Assembly (NCBI GenBank): GCA_003116995.1
Contig: BDSL01000027.1
Coordinates: 558,001 to 622,000, forward strand
Reading direction: 5' to 3'
Source of the DNA: Yamagishiella unicocca
Taxonomy: Eukaryota > Chlorophyta > Chlorophyceae > Chlamydomonadales > Volvocaceae
Length of the DNA stretch: 64,000 bases
Position numbers and translations under genes: made by a program. Below the pieces are notes generated by a model. It was not told where the DNA came from, ran no database searches, and saw only the letters and a list, made by a program, of their open reading frames with translations. How positions within the stretch are numbered: the stretch's first letter is position 1; the number at the start of each line of letters is the position of its first letter. Below, piece by piece: positions 13,495 through 23,502 of this stretch.

Positions 13495-14270
13495 AAATGG
13501 AGATTAATGTCGCATTAATTAGACTTGCCTTGGCAAGAGGACATTCATTGTAGCACCATAGCCCTTTCATATGTTAGCAAGCTTGTGTTGATTGCTGCAC
13601 CTGGTGACTAATCGGCAAGAGTGATGGCTGCTGAGGAAAGGCGGGTCGAAAAGGAAACTAATGGGCCCAAGGTGGGGGGGGGCACTTGTACCGCTACTAA
13701 AACATTCGGCAAAAACACGCCCTCCGGCCATGAGCGATTACCTTTGTGCTGCTAAATGCTGCTGGTCATGACATTCTTGCCTGAACACAATGTTGGTGAT
13801 GTTTGATGATGTCATGCTGAAATGGCGCTTCTTACCTGGTAAATCTTAGTGAATCATCAGGGTGATGCTCTTTGTCACCACTCAGTGTCTGTTGGCATTG
13901 TGAGTTGGAGTGAGCTGAATTTGTGCCGTGCTGGTGCGAACGTGGGCCTGATCAGTTGAACGTGAACATGGGCCTGATCAGTTGGCCAATGACTGCTGGC
14001 ATGGATTGAAACCCTTGGTTGTAGTAACTGTTATTTCACATGAAGGGGTCAGGTGAGCAGTCCTGGCCTGCAGGCTTCCACTGGAATCCTTTGTAGTGCT
14101 TATGGCAACGTTCACCACATTCTTATGTTACTAATTAAGCAAGCGGAGTGGTAGGGGGGACAAGTTGGTCGCATGCTCAGTCTGTAACCCCCTGTGACAT
14201 ACGGTATAGCACCAAAGCACGGTCCTTTCTGGCTCTCACACAGCTACCACCTGCTCTGCACCCATGCGAA

Positions 14271-15958
14271 GCCTTCCAAGGCTCCCTGGTCGCTCCCGCA
14301 GGCGCAGAACCAGGTGCGTGCAGCCCCCAGGCGTGGTTGTACACGTGCAGGCATGCCCAGGCACGCCTGGGGCCATTGGGATGGATAGGCCCAGGCACGC
14401 TCCCCAGGGAAACGCCCATACCCGCTCGAGGGGCCTTCCAAGGCTCCCTGGTCGCTCCCGCAGGTGCAGAAGCAGGTGCGTACAGCCCCCAGGCGTGGTT
14501 GTACACGTGCAGGCATGCCCAGGCATGCCCAGGCACGCCTGGGGCCATTGGGATGGATAGGCCCAGGCACGCTCCCCAGGGAAACGCCCATACCCGCTCG
14601 AGGGGCCTTCCAAGGCTCCCTGGTCGCTCCCGCAGGCGCAGAAGCAGGTGCGTACAGCCCCCAGGCGTGGTTGTACACGTGCAGGCATGCCCAGGCATGC
14701 CCAGGCACGCCTGGGGCCATTGGGATGGATAGGCCCAGGCACGCTCCCCAGGGAAACGCCCATACCCGCTCGAGGGGCCTTCCAAGGCTCCCTGGTCGCT
14801 CCCGCAGGCGCAGAAGCAGGTGCGTACAGCCCCCAGGCGTGGTTGTACACGTGCAGGCATGCCCAGGCATGCCCAGGCACGCCTGGGGCCATTGGGATGG
14901 ATAGGCCCAGGCACGCTCCCCAGGGAAACGCCCATACCCGCTCGAGGGGCCTTCCAAGGCTCCCTGGTCGCTCCCGCAGGCGCAGAAGCAGGTGCGTACA
15001 GCCCCCAGGCGTGGTTGTACACGTGCAGGCATGCCCAGGCATGCCCAGGCACGCCTGGGGCCATTGGGATGGATAGGCCCAGGCACGCTCCCCAGGGAAA
15101 CGCCCATACCCGCTCGAGGGGCCTTCCAAGGCTCCCTGGTCGCTCCCGCAGGCGCAGAAGCAGGTGCGTACAGCCCCCAGGCGTGGTTGTACACGTGCAG
15201 GCATGCCCAGGCATGCCCAGGCACGCCTGGGGCCATTGGGATGGATAGGCCCAGGCACGCTCCCCAGGGAAACGCCCATACCCGCTCGAGGGGCCTTCCA
15301 AGGCTCCCTGGTCGCTCCCGCAGGCGCAGAAGCAGGTGCGTACAGCCCCCAGGCGTGGTTGTACACGTGCAGGCATGCCCAGGCATGCCCAGGCACGCCT
15401 GGGGCCATTGGGATGGATAGGCCCAGGCACGCTCCCCAGGGAAACGCCCATACCCGCTCGAGGGGCCTTCCAAGGCTCCCTGGTCGCTCCCGCAGGCGCA
15501 GAAGCAGGTGCGTACAGCCCCCAGGCGTGGTTGTACACGTGCAGGCATGCCCAGGCATGCCCAGGCACGCCTGGGGCCATTGGGATGGATAGGCCCAGGC
15601 ACGCTCCCCAGGGAAACGCCCATACCCGCTCGAGGGGCCTTCCAAGGCTCCCTGGTCGCTCCCGCAGGCGCAGAAGCAGGTGCGTACAGCCCCCAGGCGT
15701 GGTTGTACACGTGCAGGCATGCCCAGGCATGCCCAGGCACGCCTGGGGCCATTGGGATGGATAGGCCCAGGCACGCTCCCCAGGGAAACGCCCATACCCG
15801 CTCGAGGGGCCTTCCAAGGCTCCCTGGTCGCTCCCGCAGGTGCAGAAGCAGGTGCGTGCAGCCCCCAGGCGTGGTTGTACACGTGCAGGCATGCCCAGGC
15901 ATGCCCAGGCACGCCTGGGGCCATTGGGATGGATAGGCCCAGGCACGCTCCCCAGAAA
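14271..15958 (-). repeat. 172-bp subterminal satellite, 10 copies
   Basis: Ten tandem units start at 14271, 14433, 14605, 14777, 14949, 15121, 15293, 15465, 15637 and 15809. The first unit is 162 bp because it lacks one copy of the 10-bp AGGCATGCCC step; the rest are 172 bp. The internal copies look identical by eye and the outermost ones are slightly diverged. The reverse complement of the unit resembles the two or three diverged copies at about 9880-10430 in the left arm of the same element, so this is an expanded subterminal repeat. As 172 is 3n+1, long ORFs appear in all frames; they are not genes. Confidence 0.9.
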
Positions 15959-16034
15959 GCATGCAGGCATGCCCATGCCTTTTCGGAAACCCTTCAAAGG
16001 CTCCTTTGTTACGTTGGTAGGAACAGAAGCAGTC

Positions 16035-16311
16035 GCATGCAGCCCCCGTGCGCGATGTCACATGCCTAGGCATGCCCAGGCACGCCTGTGGCCATTGAGA
16101 TGGACAGGCCTTGGAGATGCCCGTTCTCAGGGGCGGGGCTATGACCTTTGCCTGTAGGCTTATTTTTTTTACAAGAGAAAATAGGCGTAAAGTGGGCTGT
16201 GGCATCCCGTGCAGAAAGCAAGTGGCCAGGCATGCCTAGGCATGCCTGGGGCCGGTCAATGGTAATTGCGCCAGGCATGCCTGGCGCCATTGGGATGGTA
16301 CCCTTGCTTAC
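16035..16311 (-). repeat. Right terminal inverted repeat of the KDZ element
   Basis: Inverted counterpart of 9688-9965, about 80 percent identical by eye over most of its length. It ends immediately before the target duplication at 16312-16320. Confidence 0.8.
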
Positions 16312-16319
16312 TGGTCGCG

Positions 16320-18300
16320 CTAACTATGTATTGGAGAACATTGTAGAACCTTTTACTTAATAGTATTTAAGTCGAAGCAGCTATAACCCTACGCAGCTTT
16401 GTATGTGCACCGAGCATCTTGTCGGATATGGAAGTGGCGGACATTGTACCCTTATTTGTTACAATGAATACGATAGGATAGTCTGCATGCGGCAGAAGGA
16501 CACTGAATCCTGGGAATGGCAGCAACTTCCAATGGACTATGCGTGCTGGATGCTCACAACTTACGGCAACTTTGGCAACGCACAAGTACAGGTATAGGTC
16601 CTAGTACAGGTACAGGTCCTTGGTATAGTGCTTTATGCTTCAGACAAGGGCCCTGGAAGTTCCTGCTGACGGTCTGCGCCATGGAATGAGGTCCGAATTC
16701 CGCCCGAACTCGCTGGAATTTGCTGGAACTGGGTTGTACTGCCCGTGTGCTACGACTCTACGGCTCACTGCAATTCCATTACACTTTGCATTTCCAATTG
16801 CGTCCCGCCAGAGTTGCAGCGGCTTTCATGTAACGATAGAGGTTGTTCAAGAATGCGACATTTTGCGAAGATGTCCTTTACAATTGACACAAAACTGCCA
16901 ACACATAAGGGCCAGTTCACATGTGGTAATTCGGGTTCTCGACAATTCGCGACAATTCGGGGCTCTTTCCGAATTGGTGTTCACATGCGTATTTTTGCGC
17001 AAAATCCACACGATTTGCGAATTGGTGAACTACATATACTCTATTCTTATAGCTTTTAACACTACACAACGTAAGGAACATTGTCCTATTCGTTGGCAAA
17101 AATGTGGCGGCGGACGATGTCACCGGCCATTTGGCTGCTGATCCTCCAGTTTTTGACGCCGCCGCCAGTAGAATTGCGCCCATTAAATTGAATCTTTATT
17201 AAATGTAATGGGCTAAGGAAAATGTAATGGCCGGATGCTCGCGGAGCTAGCGCTGTGTGGCAACCCATGGGTCGTCAGCACCGTGCCAAAAGACCGGCAG
17301 CGGCGCAGGCTTTGGGCAGTTCGTGCTGTGCATACAGCACATGCGCGATGTGGGCAACGGGTGGGCAAACACAGAGCTGCGGAAGGGCCTTAGCCAGGTG
17401 CCCGTGCCGCCGCTGGTTGCCCATGCAGGCCCATGCCGCCGCTGCTCATGCCGCCGCTGCCCATGTGGACGGGCATGACTTAAAACGCAGGACCAGCAGC
17501 ACCTGGCTGCGGAGCCTGCTGCCTATTTCTCACTGCCCTGGTTCTTTTAACCCCTCTCTGGCCCCCTGTGGTCGGTGGCCTGGCCGCAGCTCGGGATGTG
17601 CTGCCTCCTAATGTTGGCGCTGTTGCAGTCATTGGTGCGTTGGTATCAATGGTCGAGATGAACCTGTATCGCCATATATTACCACTGCCCCCTCTGCCAG
17701 GTCCGCCGCCCCCACTGCTGGGTACGCTGCCGCCCATGCTTCCTTGTACAGTGCCCCACAGGGCCCCACTGCCAGGTCCGCCACTCCCGCTGTCGCCACC
17801 CTTGCTTCCATGTGCAGAGTCCCTCCACTGCTGGGTCCGCCTCCCCCCCTACTGGGTCCGGTGCCGCCACTGACAGATAAACCACTTAGTGCATGCCTCA
17901 TAATCCCTCGAAGGCTGGGATATGGCGTCTGGTTGGCAGCTGGAAAGGAAAGACGGTTTTCCCCCTGCGTAGCCTCCGTTCCCGCTGTCTGTTTGCCCTT
18001 ATCTGGTGATAATACTTCGTCATCCCTCTGAATCCCTTCATTAACGGTAAGAATTGCCATTCTTCACAGCGGTAGCGTTTGTTTTGGCAAAGCTCTGGCA
18101 ATGCAGGCAATGCTTCCGTTCCAGTGGCACCGCTGCCCGCGAGCACCAGCCAAAGGACGCCTTTCATATACTTCTGACCTCCTACAACAAGGATATCACC
18201 AGGTTCAGCCTTAAAAAGTCAACATCCTCGCGTACGCTCGCGGCAAAGCTCGCGCCAAAGCCTCCGTGATAAAGCAGGGTATCCCTAAGGAGGAACTGAC
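16320..18300. other. Spacer between mobile elements, no gene recognised
   Basis: Starts with the remainder of the dispersed repeat interrupted by the KDZ element. Around 16907-17040 there is a repeat-like stretch with TAAGGGCCAGTTCACATGTG and several CGAATT motifs. From about 17250 to 17880 the DNA is GC-rich with CCGCCGC and CCACTGCCAGGTCCGCC-like runs. Open frames here are short and show no recognisable domain or consistent splice structure. Confidence 0.6.
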
Positions 18301-18439
18301 TAGAAATAGCGTAAATGTCGACGTTTTCTATGCGAATTAATGCCAATTTGCGAAGTGGGCGAATACGCCGAATTTGCCAATTTTCCCAATTTTGGCCAAT
18401 GGGGGGGGGGCCATTCGGTTCGCGACCAATTCGGACCAA

Positions 18440-18935
18440 TAGGCCCGTTTCTATGGGCCCGAAACCACGTTCTACGCGAGCTAAGTGTTTCTATGGAGAT
18501 GCTCGTCCCACCGTAGCGTAGCAATTATTTTCTACGAAGCTGGGTTATGGGGCCTTCGGCCACCGCTCTGCTGTCTTTTGTGGGTGCTTTTGGGGTCTGG
18601 GGCTTGGGGCCCCCGTTTTGCCGGGACGCGTTCCTTGCGTCTCGCTGCTGGCTTGGTGCAGGTGGTTCGTGTTTTCTGGACGCGCTTGTTCTCCTCCCCG
18701 TGCTTTGAATTGTGCGTGCTGCCTTCTCCGTGTCCTCGTGTTTGGCTGCCTTCGGCTTTTGCCCCTTCCCGGCCGATGAGAGCGGGCTCCTTTGCCCAGT
18801 GACCTGTGTCGTGGTCTGGCCCATCGGGCCCGCCTGGTTGCGCTTCCGCGCTTGAGCCGTTCTGGCTCCCTTGTAATACTCGCATTCTCTACGAAGCTAC
18901 GGCCAGTTTGGCCCGTAGATCAGTAGAAAGGCGTA
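18440..18935 (+). mobile_element. MITE-like repeat interrupted by a 357-bp insertion
   Basis: 18440-18530 and 18889-18935 together match the uninterrupted repeat at about 48405-48535 (shared core GTTTCTATGGAGATGCTCGT, and GGTTTGGCCCGTAG versus AGTTTGGCCCGTAG). The break falls at the segment 18531-18898, flanked by duplicated TCTACGAAGCT. Confidence 0.7.
18542..18898 (+). mobile_element. Short insertion with 11-bp target duplication and TGTAA-like 3' end
   Basis: TCTACGAAGCT flanks the insert at 18531-18541 and 18888-18898. The paralogue near 48490-48510 is an empty site. No terminal inverted repeat is visible. The insert ends CCCTTGTAATACTCGCATT, i.e. the algal polyadenylation signal TGTAA about 10 nt before the junction, as expected of a reverse-transcribed RNA such as a 5'-truncated non-LTR element or SINE. 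No coding domain is visible. Confidence 0.55.
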
Positions 18936-18948
18936 GGACTGGAGGGTT

Positions 18949-21776
18949 CAGGCACGCTGGGGGGAACTTTCCCGTGACGTACTTGGACGATGTGTGAGAT
19001 AATTTTCATATTTTTTCTTCCTCAATCCTTTGTTTCTTTCTTTTCTAAAAGAACCCAAATGGAGCTTGCAACGAGCTAAGAATCATAATGCAAAGAGCGC
19101 CGCATTTCATGACAGGTTGCGAAGTAGCGGCGGGAAGCGGCATGAAGGCACTGCTAAGAGTCCTGAAATATGTCATTAAAAGATGCAATTTGTATGACCG
19201 AATAAATTTTGCAAGGTTACGAAACGCACCAGCCGCGAGGTCATGCTTGCATCGTTCGTGCATTATTGCGCCGACTAATTGCATACGCCAGGTTCGCAGC
19301 GTGTAATGAATAGATGACGTGAATCTGCACCCTGTAAGTTATTGTCGAAAGAAAATGTTACGGCTCCTATCCCCGTTATCCCCGACCCTTGGAGCACACG
19401 CGGACACGCGGGCATGCGGAACCGCCAAAGTTCCACACTGAGCATCAAGAGTACTGATGCTGGGATGTCTTGGAATGTAGACGACAATGTTACGGTGTAG
19501 CCGGAATGGAAATATGTGCTGGACCCGAAACACGTTGTAAACGGCGGTCTGATTCGGCCTTAACCAGGCGAAGGCGACACTCAGCCCAACGACAACCCTG
19601 AGCAGAAACCACATTGTTTCGACATGACACCGCACACAGCATGCATGACGGGAGACATCGTGGCTGCACGTACATCGTAAATGGCTTTAGGAGGAAGGGG
19701 GGAATGTTAACGCACATGCAGGGCCGCTTCTCCTCTCGCACCCCCTTCCGCACCCCCGCCTGCACATCAGGTGATGAGGTTTTGAAGTCGAATGCCCCAG
19801 AAGCCTCATCGTATTCCTCGACCATCTCTGAGGCCTCTGGACCCGGGTTGGAGGGCAGTCGGACAGGCACCCTCGAAATGCGCGAGCCCATATCTCCCCA
19901 ACCCCAACGAATTTCGCAAAGACGCGCACACCACCATTCTCAAAAGGTTGCAATTATGATGAACGTGTCCTCAACTCAAATCAGCCGGCCGGACCCCTCT
20001 GGTCGGATGGGCCTCTGGGCCCGGGTTGGAGGGCCGTCGGACAGGTACCCTCGAAATGCGCGAGCCCGTACCTCCCGAACCCCAAGGAATCAAGCAAAAA
20101 CACGCACACCACCGTTCTCAGAAGGCTGAAAATACCATGTCAGTGTCCTTAACTTAAATCAGATTACCGGACCCCTATGGTCAGATGGGCCTCTGGGCTC
20201 GGGTTGGAGGGCTGTCGGACAGGCACCCTCGAAATGGGCTCGCGCATTTCGAAATGCGCGAGCCCGTATCCCCCCATCCCAACGAATTTCGCAAAAACGC
20301 GCACACCGCCGTTTTCATATTGTTTTCACATCGGCTAAAGGGCTGTTTACCGTTGTTTTTCTCCTTTCATTTTAGCTTCACCAAAGGGCCCCCCCCATGA
20401 TCTCGCCCCTTGGCGGCTGTCACCGGGACAGCAGTGGATGTGTAGGGCGATCACCTGCACGCCGCTGGTCAGATGGGAGCGGAATTCTGGTGTCGACTCG
20501 AGGCACAAGCAGCCATCCGCCACTGAGGCGCCCTGTTGTGCCATTACCGCTGCAGTGGATGGGGATGCTCTTGTCCCCCTGTCTGCTACTGCTTCTCCCC
20601 CCACCGCCACTGCTGCTGTTTTGTCGAGAGGCATTTCCCCGTGTCAGATTCACCAACTTTTCCATCTTCTGCTCGACGAGGGACCTCTACTTGTTGCGGC
20701 AAGGACCATTTGAGGGTAATGACCGTCCACCGTGATGAACGGCCACCCTGGCGCCCCTTCCCGTCGCCGTGACGCGACCTCCCCTCCCTGCGGCCACACC
20801 CACGAGTTGACTTCTACTGCTCATCACCAGCAGCTGTTGGCTCACCAGCCGCATCACGGTCAGCGATAGCACCGTATATGGAAGTGGGCGCGGGGGCTTG
20901 GGTGCCGGCGCCTCCAGTGGCTTCAATAGCCATGGCAGCAACAGTGAGGGTGCACAAAGGAAATCCGCGAACCGTGGCGGCGGCGGCAGCAGCCCCTACC
21001 AAACGCGCAGGTGCAGATCGCAACAGTGTTGAGGTTCAGGGAGATGCCGGCGATCTTGGCGGTGGCGGCGGTGGCGGCAGCGGCAGCGGCAGCGGCAAAG
21101 CGATGAAAGCATTCACGACAGAGGCCGCGCCTGTGGCCAATGTGGTCTCGCTCGGTCACGGGCCGCTGAACGAGATAGAGCTGCTACTGCTGCTGCGTGA
21201 ACAGACACTGTGAATGCCTGGAAACAGCGACAGCTGCACCACGGTTGGCTGGAGCCATGAATGACAACTGTACTGAACTGTGGCTTTGGCCGCCGACGGT
21301 TTCAGGACATGGCCGCCCTCAGAGGATTTTGCAGCCTGCTCCACCACACGGCCGACGCATGTGAGGCTTCAGAAGCAGAAATCCACCGTTGGGCGGAGGT
21401 ACTTAACCACGTGGCTGTTGGCCGGGTCTAAGAAGGCTTTCGCGCTAGCATTCAGTCGGCGACTATACTTGCACACGCACGGTACGTCACGGACGCCAGA
21501 CAAGCACGCCTTTCATAACCAGTCACCTCCGGACTTTTTATGAATTTTACTTCAATAAATAGTTACAACAACATCCAAGGAACCAGCCTTCCCGCCGCTA
21601 CTTCGCAACCTGTCATGAAATGCGGCGCTCTTTGCATTAGGATTCTTAGCTCGTTGCAAGCTCCATTTGGGTTCTTTTAGAAAAGAAAGAAACAAAGGAT
21701 TGAGAAAGAAAAATTATGAAAATTATCTCACACATCGTCCAAGTACGTCACGGGAAAGTTCCCCCCAGCGTGCCTC
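18949..21776. mobile_element. Element of unknown class with about 190-bp inverted ends
   Basis: 18949-19140 (starting GGCACGCTGGGGGGAACTTT) is the near-exact inverted copy of 21590-21776. The ends include an A/T-rich stretch with TTCTTTTCTAAAAGAACCCA. The interior of about 2.4 kb has no recognisable transposase, so this may be a non-autonomous element or two inserted copies in opposite orientation. No clean target duplication was identified. Confidence 0.55.
19830..20310 (+). repeat. Tandem repeat of about 175 bp, 3 copies
   Basis: Three units containing CTCTGG(A/G)CCCGGGTTGGAGGG, then CCCTCGAAATGCGCGAGCCC and an AACGAATTTCGCAAA-like block, start near 19836, 20010 and 20190. They lie inside the inverted-end element. 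The third copy carries a local inverted duplication of CTCGAAATGCGCGAG. Confidence 0.75.
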
Positions 21777-23502
21777 AAGCGACTGGAGCTAGTGGGTGGA
21801 GCGAGCATTTACTACAAGTTATGCGTTCCCTGGACCACTGAAACACGCGGGCTTTTCTGTTGGTAAATTATTCAGCGCGCGTCTTCAGAGGAAGGAATTG
21901 CGCACTCCCGAAGGCCATTTTCAGACATCTTGGTGTCTGTGATAATACTAGAAGATATGAGGCCTTGATTCAGTAACCTTTTATGCCCGACTGCGTATGC
22001 AAGCCATCGGACAATCACGAACTTCTTTGGGCACCCGTCGCAAAACGACCAACATCCTTCTGGCGTTGTCAGCAATCAGTCCAGTATTGATATATCGACG
22101 GTAAATGAACTTGCTAGCCGGGCAGGGACGCCAAATGTCGACCCGCGCATGGCCTCGTTTGGGCTGCCGCCGCTCAGCAAGCGAGGGTGACGGTATGTTG
22201 CAACAACACAGACAATGAAGGTCAGTAAGTGGCAAAAGGTGATGTGTCACTGCAGGATCGTGGGGGGACGTGCCCGTGTGTTGCCGTACGTGACCCTAGG
22301 CTTCCACCGCCGCGCCCAACTAGTACCTAGTATGATATTACAGAGCTGGTATGGCGCGGAAGATGGTCTGGCTTAAACCAGGAGAGCAATCCCACTTTCG
22401 GTGGTTCAGCCGCTCGTCTGTTGCTGGCGGGGCTGGAAGGAGGAACGTGCCCGTGTGTTGCCGTATGTGACCCTAGGCTTCCACCGCCGCGCCCAACTAG
22501 TGCCTAATATGGTGTTGTGGGGGTGCGCGACGGCAAACCCGAGTTTATGTGCGCGGCGTGTGCTGGTGGCTTGGGGGCCTGGCTTGGGAAAGGGTGCCCG
22601 TGTGTTGTAGCGTACGCTTGCGGCACCTGCTGCCACTCCATACATATCCCCTGTATGGCTATGCTTTCTGGTATGTCGAGGGAGCAAGGCGAAGGCGCTA
22701 ATGAGGGTGTGGGACGTTTTTGACCTGCAGTGTATTTTCGGCCATCTCCGTGCTTGATCGCGGATTCGTCGGTATCTTACCTTTGTTTTCTGCTTTAAGC
22801 TATGACTTGACATGCCGGGATTGGTTACGTTTAGTTCAAGGCAGCATTAAGCTGTCATACATATTGAGGCCGCGGCAGCAATGATGTTACCGTGGCCGTT
22901 TTACAGGACTCCCTATTCGCATTCGGGATTCGCGCAGGCCGGTTATCGGCTTAGAAATGTAAATATTGCATGCTGCTGGTGTTCTTGTCGGGTTACCTGC
23001 GGCGGGCACCCCGCGTGCCGTGGTACTGGACCCCCAACACGCCTGAGCAACCAGGTTCTTCTCCCTGCGCTCTGAGCTTGACGAATATTAATAATACCCT
23101 CTTACTCGTGTAGGTGTGACACATACACGCGCGTTCCTGACTTTTTCACTGAACCGAAAGTAGAGTCGCAGTTACGGGCATGAACGCATGATCATGATGG
23201 TTGTAAAGAGTTCGGGCATACTGATGGCCTTTGTGCAGGTGTAAGCCAAAGGGACCTCCCCTTACAGTGACAATGGCAGACGTCGTACAAGTACCTTTCG
23301 GTTTTGGTTACGTGGGGACGCAAATCGAAATGTGCACGTGTTGACATAAATATTCAAGCTTGATGTATGTAATATCCAAGTTTTTAAATTGGCAACCAAT
23401 CGTGAACTGTCTGTCTGAGGCTGACGATTGAGCTTGTCCCTATTATTTCGGTAAGCCCATCACCATTTTCATTACATACTGACGTTGTAAACTGGAGCAC
23501 AT
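21777..23502. other. Spacer upstream of the TEDC1-like gene, no gene recognised
   Basis: Contains a direct repeat: the block CGTGCCCGTGTGTTGCCGTA at about 22268 recurs at about 22446, with CCGCCGCGCCCAACTAGT following in both, period 178 bp. From 22850 to 23500 the sequence is AT-richer and probably holds the promoter and 5' UTR of the gene at 23503. No TATA box or other promoter element could be assigned with confidence. Confidence 0.55.

Larger units (their letters stand above)
9688..16311 (+). mobile_element. Complete KDZ-superfamily DNA transposon, 6.6 kb, with inverted ends
   Basis: The left end (GAGTTATGAATGGTACCATC at 9688) and the right end (reverse complement containing GGTACCATCCCAATGGCGCC, ending 16311) are inverted repeats that stay alignable for about 250 bp. 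The nonanucleotide TGGTCGCGC occurs directly outside both ends (9679-9687 and 16312-16320) and once in the uninterrupted paralogous site (8888-8896), which identifies it as an 8-9 bp target-site duplication. The interior encodes a transposase with KDZ (Kyakuja-Dileera-Zisupton) motifs. Subterminal regions are packed with the palindrome GGCATGCC. The outermost 10 or so bases of the two ends have diverged from each other. Confidence 0.85.

Noticed and set aside
14177..16205. Minus-strand ORFs of 562-653 codons and plus-strand ORFs of about 142 codons
   Set aside because: They are readings through the 172-bp satellite, which shifts frame by one each unit and lacks stops; no codon bias or domain.
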